NCBI GenBank assembly: GCA_017744355.1
Contig: JAGIBK010000002.1
Location: 293,001-357,000, forward strand
From: a bacterium
Lineage (GTDB): Bacteria > Cyanobacteriota > Sericytochromatia > S15B-MN24 > UBA4093
Length of the DNA: 64,000 nt
Direction of reading: 5' to 3'
Position 1 is the first letter of the stretch, and each line of letters starts with the position of its first letter. Below are positions 24,558 through 34,240 of the stretch, one piece after another. Below the pieces are notes generated by a model, which ran no database searches, had not been told where the DNA came from, and was given only the letters and a program-made list of their open reading frames with translations. The position numbers and the translations under genes are program-made.

Positions 24558-25820
24558 TTAGGGGTAGAGGCCCCGCAGGTCGAGGGCGGCGGCGACGCGG
24601 CCGACGCCGATCGAGTAGGCGCCCATGCGGAAGGTGAGGTTACGGGTCTGGACCAGGTTCGCGACCTGGCCGAACGCGCGGACCATGATCTCCTTGAGCT
24701 TGGCGTTGACCTCGTCCTCGGTCCAGAAGAGCATGCTCATGCCCTGGACCCACTCGAAGTAGCTCACGACGACGCCGCCGGCGTTGGCGAGGATGTCGGG
24801 AACGACCGTGATGCCCTTCTTCTCGAGGATGGCATCCGCGGCGGGGGTGATGGGGCCGTTGGCGGCCTCGACGATGAACTCGGCCTTGACCTTGTCAGCG
24901 TTCTTCTCGGTGATGACCGCCTCGAGCGCCGCGGGGATCAGGACGTCCACGTCGAGCAGGAGCAGGTCTTCGTTGCTGATGGGCTGGGCATCGGGGTAGC
25001 CGCCGAGGTTGCCGTTGGCCTTGACGTACTTGAGCATCGCAGGGATGTCGAGGCCCGCGGGGTTGTGGTAGCCGCCGGTGACGTCCGAGACCGCGATGAC
25101 CTTGGCGCCCTGCTGATCGGCGAGCATGGCCGCCGTCGAGCCCACGTTGCCGAAGCCCTGAACGGCCAGGACGCTGCCCTTGAGGGTGCGGCCCTTGTAG
25201 CGCAGGAGCTCGTCGGTGATGGTGATGACGCCGCGGCCGGTCGCCTCGAAGCGACCAAGGCTACCGCCGATGGCGATGGGCTTACCCGTGACGACGCCAG
25301 GGGCCGCGTAGCCCTTGTTGACGCTCCAGGTGTCCATGATCCAGGCCATCTCGCGGGGGCTGGTGTTGACGTCGGGCGCGGGGATGTCCTTCTGGGGGTC
25401 GAAGACCAGCACCATGTCCGCGGCGAAGCGGCGGGTGAGGCGCTCGAGCTCGCCGAGCGAGAGGGACTTGGGATCCACCGTCACGCCGCCCTTGGCGCCG
25501 CCGTAAGGCAGGCCGACCAGCGAGCACTTCCAGCTCATGAGCATCGCGAGCGCGGTGACTTCGTCGATGTCCACCGAGGGGTGGAAGCGCAGGCCGCCCT
25601 TGTAGGGCCCAAGCGCGTTGTTGTGCTGGACGCGGTAGCCGGCGAACATCTTGGTCGAGCCGTCGTCCATGCGCACGGGGCTGTTGACCTGGACCACGCG
25701 GTCCGGGTAGGCCAGCCGTTCGTGCAGCCCCGCATCGAGTCCGAGGATGTCGATGCACTTGGAGAGCTGCATACGCGCCGAGGTGAGCGGCGACGTGTGG
25801 GTGGGTTCAGTCACGATCAT
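24558..25820 (-). CDS. Glu/Leu/Phe/Val dehydrogenase (glutamate dehydrogenase)
   Basis: 420 residues from the ATG at 25820. It catalyses reversible oxidative deamination of glutamate to 2-oxoglutarate. Substrate motif FAGYRVQHNNALGPYKGGLRFHPSV, catalytic Lys in LPYGGAKGGVTVDPK, Asp in IPAPDVNTSPREMAWI and a Rossmann stretch VLAVQGFGNVGSTAAMLA. Length and motifs are those of the hexameric GdhA/RocG group. The gene has a near-consensus promoter that starts within the end of panB and passes a terminator-like hairpin before the ATG, suggesting control by attenuation. Confidence 0.94.
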   Translation of the reverse strand: MIVTEPTHTSPLTSARMQLSKCIDILGLDAGLHERLAYPDRVVQVNSPVRMDDGSTKMFAGYRVQHNNALGPYKGGLRFHPSVDIDEVTALAMLMSWKCSLVGLPYGGAKGGVTVDPKSLSLGELERLTRRFAADMVLVFDPQKDIPAPDVNTSPREMAWIMDTWSVNKGYAAPGVVTGKPIAIGGSLGRFEATGRGVITITDELLRYKGRTLKGSVLAVQGFGNVGSTAAMLADQQGAKVIAVSDVTGGYHNPAGLDIPAMLKYVKANGNLGGYPDAQPISNEDLLLLDVDVLIPAALEAVITEKNADKVKAEFIVEAANGPITPAADAILEKKGITVVPDILANAGGVVVSYFEWVQGMSMLFWTEDEVNAKLKEIMVRAFGQVANLVQTRNLTFRMGAYSIGVGRVAAALDLRGLYP

Positions 25821-25875
25821 CGTTGAACGTCCTATCAAAGCGCAGGCAAGCCCTGCGCGGGGGAACGACTCAGGG

Positions 25876-25919
25876 AAAAAAACAAGCCTGGCGCGCGGCG
25901 CAACGCCGTCGTCGCGCCA
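25876..25919 (-). terminator. panB terminator lying inside the glutamate dehydrogenase leader
   Basis: Outer stem TGGCGCG/CGCGCCA (25889-25895/25913-25919) and inner stem CGGCG/CGCCG (25896-25900/25904-25908), followed on the minus strand after six bases by seven U (25882-25876). It ends panB, but the next gene's promoter lies upstream of it. Confidence 0.6.
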
Positions 25920-25930
25920 AAGTTGCCGCC

Positions 25931-25959
25931 ATTCTAAACAATGCCCTCTTGACTGTCAA
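25931..25959 (-). promoter_or_regulatory. Strong promoter of the glutamate dehydrogenase gene
   Basis: Perfect TTGACA (25954-25959), a 17-base spacer, TAGAAT (25931-25936). It overlaps the panB stop codon. Predicted start near 25924. Confidence 0.75.
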
Positions 25960-26788
25960 TTGACGTAGTAGCGGCCCTCTCAGCCACGTACGAAGGGCCT
26001 TCCGAGAGGAAGCGGCCGGCCTTCACGTCCTGGGCGTAAGCGGCGATCGCCTTGGTGAGGACCTCGTGCACGTTGGCGTAGCGGCGGGCGTGCTTGGGCA
26101 GGTGATCCACGTGGAGGCCGACCAGGTCGTGCAGCACCTGGATCTGGCCGTCGCACCCCGCTCCCGCGCCGATCCCGATGGTCGGGATGGAGAGGGCTTC
26201 GGTGACGCGGCGCGCCACGGCGTCGGGCACAAGTTCGAGCACGAGCATGGAGGCGCCGGCGGCTTCCACCGCGAGGGCCTGCTCCAGAAGGGCATCGGCG
26301 GCTTCGGGGGTCTTGCCCTGGATCTTGAAGCCCCCGAGCTGGTGCAGGTGCTGGGGGGTGAAGCCCAGGTGGGCGACCACCGGGACGCCATGGGCGACCA
26401 GGGCTCGGATGGCCTCGAGCTGGGGCGGGTGGCCGCCTTCGAGCTTGATGGCCTGGACCATGGCTTCCTTGAGGAAGCGCCCGCCGTTGCGCACGGCCTC
26501 ATCGAGGGTGGCGTCTGCCATGAAGGGCATGTCGGCGACGACGAAGGCGCGGTGCGTCCCCCGCGCGACGGCGCGCGCGTGGTGGAGCATCTCATCCATG
26601 GTGACCGCGAGGGTGTTGGGGTAGCCGAGCACGACCGGGCCCAGGCTGTCGCCGACCAGGATCAGGTCCACTCCGGACTGGTCCACGGCCATTGCCATGG
26701 CGTAGTCGTAGGCGGTCAGGGCGACGATGGGCTCGCGGTTTGCCTTCTTGAGGCGCAGAGAGGCGACCGTGTGGCGCTTGATGAGCAA
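25934..26788 (-). CDS. panB: 3-methyl-2-oxobutanoate hydroxymethyltransferase
   Basis: 284 residues from TTG at 26788 (SD AAGGAGGG). The first step of pantothenate synthesis: ketopantoate from 2-oxoisovalerate and methylene-THF. Signature: ALTAYDYAMAMAVDQSGVDLILVGDSLGPVVLGYPNTL (in pieces), VVADMPFMA, KLEGG, VAHLGFTPQHLHQLGG and IPTIGIGAGAGCDGQIQVLHD. No panC or panE is in the window. Confidence 0.96.
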   Translation of the reverse strand: MLIKRHTVASLRLKKANREPIVALTAYDYAMAMAVDQSGVDLILVGDSLGPVVLGYPNTLAVTMDEMLHHARAVARGTHRAFVVADMPFMADATLDEAVRNGGRFLKEAMVQAIKLEGGHPPQLEAIRALVAHGVPVVAHLGFTPQHLHQLGGFKIQGKTPEAADALLEQALAVEAAGASMLVLELVPDAVARRVTEALSIPTIGIGAGAGCDGQIQVLHDLVGLHVDHLPKHARRYANVHEVLTKAIAAYAQDVKAGRFLSEGPSYVAERAATTSIDSQEGIV

Positions 26789-26821
26789 GGAACCCTCCTT
26801 GGAACGGGGCGATCTGGGCTC

Positions 26822-26830
26822 ATTCTACCA
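26822..26830 (-). promoter_or_regulatory. Extended -10 of panB
   Basis: TGGTAGAAT on the minus strand, 34 bases before the TTG start; -35 poor. Confidence 0.45.
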
Positions 26831-26851
26831 CGCGGCGCGGCTTTCAGCGGG

Positions 26852-27802
26852 TCAGTCCACGACCGTGATGGTCGTGTAGGCGGAGATGGCGCCCGAGTAC
26901 ACCCTGATCGCAACCTCTCCCGGCGCCAGGGCCGTGAAGGTCCCCTTGTCGTCAATGCTGCCGACCGTGCTCGGGGCCGGGATTGCCGAGTTGAGCTCGC
27001 CAGGGGGGAGCGCCTCCCACCGCGTGAGGGTGGGGTTGGAGACCGCCTGGCCCGAGGTGTCGGTGGCGCTCGGGACCGTGAATTCGTACGTCTCGCCGAC
27101 GCTGAAAGCCTTGCGCGCGGGGTCGAAGGCGAGGGTCTTCAGGACCCGGAACGTGCCGAGGGCGTTCGAACGGATCCCGTCGGCGAGGGCCATCACCGGC
27201 CCAGAGGAGGCGTTCCACGGGACGATTGCTACGATCGCGCCTTCCCTCGCGCGTCCCACCCCCTCGTTTTCCCCGATCGCAAGGCCCACGTAGGGGCTGT
27301 CGCCGAAGGCGCCCGCGAGCGTGACCTCGACGCCGGGCCCGCCGTTTGCCGGTTTGAAGGAGGTCAGGACGGGGATGAAATGGGGCGCGAGCGCGAGGGT
27401 GACCGAGGTCTTCTGGTTGGCGACGACGTTCACGCCCCGCGCCTCGTTCGAGGCGATGGGGAGGTCGGAAGAGAGGATGGGGTTCGTCCGGAAGGCCTCG
27501 GCGACCACCGTGAGGCCCGACGCGGCGTCCAGCGGCAACGTGCCCTGCCCGACGGCCTCTGCGTCGTTTCGTGCGGGGCGCCCGAGGGTCTGCTCGGCGA
27601 TCTGCCTGCCGTCCTTCAGCACCCGGATTCGGATCGCCTCGGTGCTGAGCGGGATGAGCTGGGTCCGCCGCTCGGGCCAGAGCAGCTTGACGCCGAGGGT
27701 TCCCTTGGCAGTTCGAGCGGACGAGGGTGTCTGGACAGGCGAGGCGGCCTGGGGTACCTGGCAGCCCACGAGCACCAGGCAAAGGAGGATCAGGCGCTTC
27801 AT
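26852..27802 (-). CDS. Lipoprotein with Ig-like domains, fourth gene of the kelch-lipoprotein operon
   Basis: 316 residues; the ATG overlaps the upstream stop as ATGA. Lipobox LVLVGC (Cys14). Residues about 35-135 look like a beta domain (IRIRVLKDGRQIAEQTLGRPA, LTVVAEAFRTNPIL). Residues about 145-225 resemble a TIG/IPT fold (VLTSFKPANGGPGVEVTLAGAFGDS), and the C-terminus resembles a bacterial Ig-like domain (STVGSIDDKGTFTALAPGEVAIRVYSG). All-beta and exported. Its function is tied by coupling to the three larger upstream genes. Confidence 0.8.
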   Translation of the reverse strand: MKRLILLCLVLVGCQVPQAASPVQTPSSARTAKGTLGVKLLWPERRTQLIPLSTEAIRIRVLKDGRQIAEQTLGRPARNDAEAVGQGTLPLDAASGLTVVAEAFRTNPILSSDLPIASNEARGVNVVANQKTSVTLALAPHFIPVLTSFKPANGGPGVEVTLAGAFGDSPYVGLAIGENEGVGRAREGAIVAIVPWNASSGPVMALADGIRSNALGTFRVLKTLAFDPARKAFSVGETYEFTVPSATDTSGQAVSNPTLTRWEALPPGELNSAIPAPSTVGSIDDKGTFTALAPGEVAIRVYSGAISAYTTITVVD

Positions 27803-28341
27803 CGGATGAGGACCTCGAGCTCGGAGAGGGGGGAAACCTTCACCTGGACGTATGCGAAGAGGCTCTCGACGTCGAGGGCCTGGGCCTTGACGTAGTAGAT
27901 GCCCGGCTGGACGGAGGATGGGACCGAGAGAGTGCCATCACTCGCCATCGAGAGGCCGCTGCCGGCCGGCACGCTCCAGCGGATCGGTCCCTTGCCGCCG
28001 TCCGGGAATTGCAGCTCCGCGTGCAGCTTGGCCTGGCTCGGATTCCCCAGGCCCCTCTCGCGATCGACGGGCTCGGGGTATAGCTCGATCCACTTGGGGG
28101 TCGTCACGACCTCTCCTTGGGGGGAGACGGTGAGGGCGAGCGAGGGAGAGGGAGTGGGCTCCTTTTCCCCCGTGACGCTGGCGTTGAGGTCGGTGCCGCT
28201 GCCGCCGTCGCCTGAGGACGTGGGGATCTTGCCTGCGAGCGGCAGGTCATCGTCCTCCGCAGCACAGCCCGCGAGGGTCGCGAGGCAGAGCCCGACGACG
28301 AGGGACCTGAGCACGTTTTGGAAGAGGGGATGCTTCGTCAC
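27799..28341 (-). CDS. Small lipoprotein with Ig-like domain, third gene of the kelch-lipoprotein operon
   Basis: 180 residues from GTG at 28341, overlapping the upstream stop as GTGA. Lipobox LAGC (Cys26). A low-complexity linker (TSSGDGGSGTDLNASVTG) is followed by one beta domain (about 75-180): IRWSVPAGSGLSMASDGTLSVPSSVQPGIYYVKAQALDVESLFAYVQVKV, which has the look of a BIG2/Ig-like fold when read in parts. No family call beyond that. Confidence 0.8.
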   Translation of the reverse strand: MTKHPLFQNVLRSLVVGLCLATLAGCAAEDDDLPLAGKIPTSSGDGGSGTDLNASVTGEKEPTPSPSLALTVSPQGEVVTTPKWIELYPEPVDRERGLGNPSQAKLHAELQFPDGGKGPIRWSVPAGSGLSMASDGTLSVPSSVQPGIYYVKAQALDVESLFAYVQVKVSPLSELEVLIR

Positions 28342-31300
28342 TGCAGGGTGCTCCGTTCCACGGTGTTCAAGTCGGCTCCGTTCTTGCCGCCGATGGTGTA
28401 GCAGTAGTTCCCGATGAAGGCGAAGGCCGGCATGCTCCTTGGCGTCGAGAGCGCGGCGGTGGAGTAGGTCGAAAAGCTGCCGAGCGTCCAGTCCGTGCCG
28501 AACGAGATGCGCTCTACGCCCGAAAGCGGTCCGGTTTCGGTGGTGCCGCCGAGGACATAAAGGTAGTTTCCGGCAATGAAACTGGCGTGGCCGCTGCGCG
28601 GCGTGATCGGGCTGAGATCGACCATCGAGAAGGCCCCGAGCGTCCCGTCGGCAGCGATCGCGGACTTCTCATTTTGCGTGTCGTCCAGGTCGAGCCGGAG
28701 GGTGAAGGCCCCCGTCGCATTATCCGAAAAGCTCGTGGCGCGCGCGACGTAGGTGGTGCCCGCCGCGACGGTGAAACGGATCCGCGAGCTGCTGCCGAGC
28801 CCGCCGTCGTCGTCGGAGCTGATGACCGTGCCGGTGCCCCTGTTGATCAACTGGAGGTACGCATCGAAGCTCGCAGCGTGGTTCAGGGTGTGCTGGCTGC
28901 CGACGGCAAGGCCCGTGAGCTCGTAGTCTTGGTAGTACTTTCCGGTCCGCGTGGGGTTGATCGGTCCACCCGAGACCAGGTTGCCCGCAACCTTCTGGGT
29001 CGAGCGCAGATAGCCGTCGTTCGGGAAGGCACCCGGTACGCCGCTCTCTCCACTCATGACGTACAGGAAACCCCCGAGGACGGTGGCGGTGTGGCCGGAT
29101 CGTCCCGTGTTCAGGGTGGCGCCCGCGAAGGTGGAGAAGTTGCCGATGGTGCCGTCGGCATTGATGGGGGCGCGCTCCACGGCATCGAGATAGGTACCGT
29201 TGTAGCCGCCCACGACGTACAGGTACCCCCCGAGGACGGTGGCGGTATGACCGGCGCGGGCCTGGACGAGGTTGGTCCCCGCGACCGGGGAGAAGCCCGT
29301 GAGCGAGCCGTCGGCGTTGATGGTGGCGCGCTCCACGGTGCCGGTGTACGCACTGGCGCCGGTACGGCCGCCGATCACATACAGGTAGTCGCCGATGACG
29401 GCGATCGCATGCTGGCTGCGGGCCTGGCTCAGGTTGACGGCCGCGACCCGCGTGAAGGATCCGATGGTCGCATCCGAAGCGACGGTGGCGCGTTCGACGG
29501 TGCTCAGGTAGCTCGCCCCGCTCGTGCCCCCCACGAGGTAGAGATAGTTGCGGATGGGGACGGCGGTGTGGCCCGAGCGCGCCGTTTCGAGGGTGATCCC
29601 TGGGGACGTCTGTGTCGAAAGGGATCCCGAGCCGATGAGGTGCGCGCGCTCGATCGTGTCGAGATAGCTCGCGCCCTTACTGCCGCCCAGGACGTAGAGG
29701 TGGTTGCCGACCACGGCGCACGAGGCCCCGGTGCGGGCGGTGCCGAGGGCGATGCCCGTGACGCTCGCGAAGTTGCCGATGCTGCCGTCAATTGAAATCG
29801 TGGCGCGAACCAGGGTATTCATCTCGCCGTCGTTGCTCATGCCGCCGACGACGTAGATGTAGCCCCCGATGACGGCGATCGCGCCGTGGCGGCGCGCCGA
29901 GCTGAGCGAGACGCCTGGGACCGTCGCGAAGTCCCCGAGCGCCCCCGAGTCCGGATCGATCGTGGCGCGCTCGACGTTGCTGAGGTAGCTGCCGTTGTAG
30001 CCGCCCATGACGTAGAGGTAGTTGCCGACCACCGCGCTGGTGTGGCCCGAGCGGGCGTAGGCAAACCCGTTCACCTGGGCGAAGGGCTTGAGGGTGCCGT
30101 CGGGGTTGATCTCGGCGCGCTCGACGTGGTTCAGGTGGTTGCCGTCGTAGCCGCCGAGGATGTAGAGGAAGTTGCCGACCACCGCGCTCGCGTGTTCGCG
30201 CCGCCCCTTGGTGAGGGTGACGCTCGCGACCGGTGAGAAGCCGCCGAGGGTGCCGTCGGGGTTGATGGTGGCCCGTTCGACGGTGTTGAGGTAACCGCCG
30301 TTGTAGCCCCCGATGACGTAGAGGTGGCTCCCGATGATCGCGGTGGTGTGCCCCCATCGCGCCGTGCCCAGGGTGCCCGCTGCGACGAAGGGGCGAAGCG
30401 TCCCGTCGGCGTTGATTTGCGCGCGCTCCAGCGTGTTGAGGGTGCCGCCGGCGTTTTCGCCGCCGATGGCGTAAAGGTAGTCTCCGAGGACGACGCTCGC
30501 ATGGTGGCGGCGCCCTGTTACGAGCCCGACGCGCCGGCGCGCGTACTCGGCCTGCTCGTCGGTGGAGGTCATCTGCAGGATGCCGAGGGTGCTGCTCACC
30601 CGGCGAAAGGGCACGGCGTTGGTCGTCGTCCCTGCCGTCGTGACCGTGAGCGCGCCCGCGGTAGCTCCCGAGGGTACGCTCACCCGCGCCCGGTTCGAGC
30701 CGATCTTGGTCGCCGAGGCGGAGCTGCCCCCGGGAAAGTTGACCGTGACGGTCGGGCCGAAGCTGCCCTCGAGGGTGAGGGTGGTGCTCGTGTTGCCGAC
30801 GCCCGGCGTCAAGGCGTGAAGGGCCGCCTGGTAGCTGTACGAGGTCGCGCTGGTGGCCGATTGCCCGTTGACCGAGACGGCGACGGGACCCGAGTTCGCG
30901 CTGGGAGTCCGGATCGTGAGGCTGGTGGCCGTAGCCGCCGTCACGGCGGCCGATACGCCGCCGAGCGTGACCGCGTTGTTGGTGGGGATGCTGCTGAAGC
31001 CCGTCCCCGTGATGGTGACGCTGGTCCCCGAGCCGCCCGTGGTGGGCGAGAAGTTCGAGAGCGTCACGGGCACGGTGAAGAGGGGGCCGAGCACGCTCAG
31101 GTTGGCGATCTGGACGGTGGTCTGGCCGGAAATGGCCCCCACGGGCACAGTCACGTCGAGCGTGTTGACGTTCAGGGGCGTCACGGTCGTGGTCGCGCCG
31201 CCGTTGAAGGTCACGGTGGCGTCGCCGGTAAAGCCGCCGCCCATGAAACGCACGGTCGAGCCCGTCGTGCCGGCGGGCGGGCTGATCTCGGCGACGTTGA

Positions 31301-32045
31301 GCTTCTGGCCGATTCGCAACCAGGCGTTCTGCCCGGGGCTGAACGCGATGTGGGCGACCGGGTCCTCGTTGTCCGCGAGGATCCCCGAGACGTAGTTGCG
31401 CAGCGTAGCGAGCGCGGCGATCGAGATCGTGGCATCCCCCGAAAAGGGGGCGTGGTTTCCGTTCGGGAGGGCGTTGATGTACGGGGTGAAGTCGGCGACC
31501 CCCCGGAGGGCTCCGCCGATGGCGAGGGCCGTCGTGGGGACGTTGAGGTAGATCTTGGTGCTGGCGTCGGCGTTCGTTAAGCTGACCCAGCGGTTGTTTG
31601 CGTGGTCGAACTTGACGACCGTCCGGATGCGGGCGCCGCTCGTGAAGGGGCTGTTGTCGTTGAGGCCCTTGAAGGCCTCCAGGTAGTAGGTGACCTGAGG
31701 GGCTGGTTTGAAGTTCGCCGAGAACTTCAAGGAAAAGGCGCCCGCAGGGTCGGTGACGGTGGTCGAGACCGTTTCGCCGGTGCCGGTATGGATCAAGGAG
31801 ACGGTCGCCTTCTTGGCCACGTCATCGAGCACCGCCTGGATCCTGGGCATCTCAAGCGACGCCTGGCCCGAAAGGGGCGGGATGGGGCGTGCGACGCTCT
31901 CCCCGGCAGGGGCAGAGGCTTCGGTTTCCTGCTGCGGGAAGGAGAGCATGCTCGGCAAGCGGCACCCCGCCACGAGCGAGAGGACCAGCAGAATTGCCAT
32001 GAGGGCTGCGAGGCGGCGCTGGTGTCTGTTTCGTTCGCCCCTCAT
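28338..32045 (-). CDS. Giant lipoprotein: TIG domains, 12 kelch units, PPC-like insert (second gene of operon)
   Basis: 1,235 residues; the ATG overlaps the upstream stop as ATGA. Lipobox LVAGC (Cys28). A carboxypeptidase-regulatory-like domain (KATVSLIHTGTGETVSTTV, about 75-140) is followed by three TIG/IPT-type domains (about 235-475; ISPPAGTTGSTVRFMGGGF, SNFSPTTGGSGTSVTITGTGF). From about 490 come 12 kelch-type units of about 50 residues with consensus ARSGHxxxVxGxYLYVxGGYNG and a VERAxINxDGTLGxF tail. Between units 10 and 11 sits a domain like the bacterial pre-peptidase C-terminal (PPC) domain (YELTGLAVGSQHTLNHA, DAYLQLINRGTG, DDDGG). It should be an exported, membrane-anchored double propeller. 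It is a paralogue of the next gene upstream. Role unknown; adhesion or ligand display is a guess. Confidence 0.85.
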   Translation of the reverse strand: MRGERNRHQRRLAALMAILLVLSLVAGCRLPSMLSFPQQETEASAPAGESVARPIPPLSGQASLEMPRIQAVLDDVAKKATVSLIHTGTGETVSTTVTDPAGAFSLKFSANFKPAPQVTYYLEAFKGLNDNSPFTSGARIRTVVKFDHANNRWVSLTNADASTKIYLNVPTTALAIGGALRGVADFTPYINALPNGNHAPFSGDATISIAALATLRNYVSGILADNEDPVAHIAFSPGQNAWLRIGQKLNVAEISPPAGTTGSTVRFMGGGFTGDATVTFNGGATTTVTPLNVNTLDVTVPVGAISGQTTVQIANLSVLGPLFTVPVTLSNFSPTTGGSGTSVTITGTGFSSIPTNNAVTLGGVSAAVTAATATSLTIRTPSANSGPVAVSVNGQSATSATSYSYQAALHALTPGVGNTSTTLTLEGSFGPTVTVNFPGGSSASATKIGSNRARVSVPSGATAGALTVTTAGTTTNAVPFRRVSSTLGILQMTSTDEQAEYARRRVGLVTGRRHHASVVLGDYLYAIGGENAGGTLNTLERAQINADGTLRPFVAAGTLGTARWGHTTAIIGSHLYVIGGYNGGYLNTVERATINPDGTLGGFSPVASVTLTKGRREHASAVVGNFLYILGGYDGNHLNHVERAEINPDGTLKPFAQVNGFAYARSGHTSAVVGNYLYVMGGYNGSYLSNVERATIDPDSGALGDFATVPGVSLSSARRHGAIAVIGGYIYVVGGMSNDGEMNTLVRATISIDGSIGNFASVTGIALGTARTGASCAVVGNHLYVLGGSKGASYLDTIERAHLIGSGSLSTQTSPGITLETARSGHTAVPIRNYLYLVGGTSGASYLSTVERATVASDATIGSFTRVAAVNLSQARSQHAIAVIGDYLYVIGGRTGASAYTGTVERATINADGSLTGFSPVAGTNLVQARAGHTATVLGGYLYVVGGYNGTYLDAVERAPINADGTIGNFSTFAGATLNTGRSGHTATVLGGFLYVMSGESGVPGAFPNDGYLRSTQKVAGNLVSGGPINPTRTGKYYQDYELTGLAVGSQHTLNHAASFDAYLQLINRGTGTVISSDDDGGLGSSSRIRFTVAAGTTYVARATSFSDNATGAFTLRLDLDDTQNEKSAIAADGTLGAFSMVDLSPITPRSGHASFIAGNYLYVLGGTTETGPLSGVERISFGTDWTLGSFSTYSTAALSTPRSMPAFAFIGNYCYTIGGKNGADLNTVERSTLQ

Positions 32046-34240
32046 AGCTGGCTCCGATCGATCGTGTTCAGGTGCGCGCCGTTGTATCCCCCGATGACGT
32101 AGAGGAAGTTCCCGATGACGGTGCTGGTCGGCGCGCGCCGTGTCGTGGTGAGGTTGATGCCGGCAGCCGAGAAGGCCCCGTACGTTCCGTCGCTGTTGAT
32201 GAGCGCGCGCTCGACGCTGTTCATGAGCGAGCCGTTGGCGTTGTTGTATCCCCCGAGCAGGTAAAGGTACTCCCCCACGACCGCGAGGCGGTGCTCTCGG
32301 CGGAGCGTGAGGGGGGAGTTCAGGTAATAGGGCGCGAAGTCGCCGAGCGACCCATTTGTGACGGGGCTGCGCTCGACCCGCAGGTACTGGGTGATCTTGA
32401 GGGTGAACGTTCCAGTGGAGCCATTGCTAAGGGTCGTGGCCCGCGCCACGTAGTTGATCCCTGGGTCGACGTAAAAGCCGATACGAGCGGCATTGGAGAC
32501 ATCCCCCGAATCGTCGTCATTGGCCAGGACCGCGCCGGTGGCTTTGTTGACCAGTTGCAGGTAGGCGTCGTAGCCGCTGCCCCAGTGGTCCAGGGTGATG
32601 TAGGTGCCGATCGGTACGTTCTTGATGTCGAAATCGACGCAGTAAGTCCCGGATTTGGTGGGGTTCGGATTGGCGCTGGTGATGCTGCCCGTGCGCGTTT
32701 CGTCGAGGGTGATGGTGCCCGGTCCTGCCGATGCGGTCGCGGGGTGGACGCCGGTGAAGGTGCCGCCGTCGAAGACGTAGAGGTAATTCCCGAGGATGAC
32801 GCTGGCGTGGCCGGAGCGGGCAGCGATGAGCTTGGCCTCGCCGGAGAAGCTGTTGAGCAGCCCTGTGCTCGACGCGTACGAGGCGTACTCGTTGCTGATC
32901 AGGTCACTGGTGCCGTCGTTGCCGCCGATGACGTGGAGGTAGTTGCCGGTGACGACGCTGGTGTGCCCGAAGCGCTTGGTCTGGAGCGAGGGGCCCGACG
33001 CGAAGGAGCCGAGGCTCCCATCGCTGTTGATCGGTGCGTACTCGACGCTGCTCAGCGCGCCGGTGCCGTTCTTGCCGCCGATGGCGTACAGGTAGCTCCC
33101 CGAGACGACGCAGCTGTGACTGGCGCGCGCGGTGCCGAGGTTGCCGACGGTCGTGAAGGTGCCGAGGGTGCCGTCGGGATTGATGGACGCGCGCTCGATG
33201 CTGCTCAGGTAGCTGCCGTTGTAGCCCCCCACGACGTAGAGAAAGCCGCGAGAAGCCACGGTCGCATGGTCCGAGCGCTGGGTGCCGATGTTGCCGGCCG
33301 AGCTGAAGGCTCCGATGGCCCCGCTCGCGAGGATCGAGGCGCGATAGAGGGTGTTGTAACCGCTCCCTGAGGCGCTCTCGCCGCCGATGATGAGAAGGTG
33401 GCTCCCGACGAGGAGGGTGTTGAGTCGCTGCATGGCGGTCGGGAGGAGGATGCCTCCGACCGCCGAGAAGGCGCCGAGGACTCCCCCCGCCGAGATGGGG
33501 GCGCGCTCGATCGAGCTCAAGACGCTCGCGCCGTTCTTGCCGCCGAAGAGGTAGAGGTAATCGCCGATGATGGTGGCCGAGTGGCCGCTGCGGGGGGTGG
33601 AGAGGGTGCTCCCGCCGAACGCGGCGAAGGCCCCGAGGGTGCCGTCGGGGTTGATGGGCGCGCGCTCTACGCTGTTGAGGGAGCCCGCGTTGTTCGCGCC
33701 CCCCACCAGGTAGAGGTAGTTCTCGAGGGTGACGGCGCTGTGGAACCCCCGGGGCGTGGCGAGGGAAGCCCCCGGTACCGGGGCGAAGGGCCCGATCGTC
33801 CCGTCCGAGTTGAGGGTGGCGCGCTCCATGTCGTACAGGTAGCTCTCGTTGAAGCCGCCGATGAGGTAGAGGTAGCTCCCGACGATGACGCTCGCGTGGT
33901 CCGAGCGCGAGGTGAAGAGGCTGGAGCTCGTGAAAGGAGTGAAGCTGCCGAGGGTACCGTCGGCATTGATGAGGGCGCGCTCCACGCTGTTGAGATAGCC
34001 GCCGTTGTAGCCGCCGATGACGTAGAGGTAGTTGCCCACCACCGCGCAGGAGTGGCCCGATCGCGCGGTGCTCAGACTGCCCGCCGCGATCAAGTTCCCG
34101 GTGGTCCCGTCGGCGTTGATGAGCGCGCGGCTCACGTTGCCGGTGTACGAGGTGGTGCTGCTGCGGCCGCCGAGCACGTAGAGGTAGTTCCCGATGACGA
34201 TGCTCGCGGGGCCGCCGCGGGAATCCGGGAGGTAGTTGCT
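28355..34240 (-). repeat. Kelch-coding DNA repeats of about 150 bp across two genes
   Basis: Twelve units in each giant lipoprotein gene share long near-identical words (for example GATGACGTAGAGGTAGTTGCC-type on the plus strand, with small variations). This is fuel for recombination within and between the two genes. The span is approximate and is interrupted by the PPC-like inserts and, between genes, by the TIG-coding part. Confidence 0.7.

Noticed and set aside
28355..34240. CRISPR-like regular repeats
   Set aside because: Periodicity is about 150 bp in an intact reading frame encoding kelch units; no short direct repeats with unique spacers.
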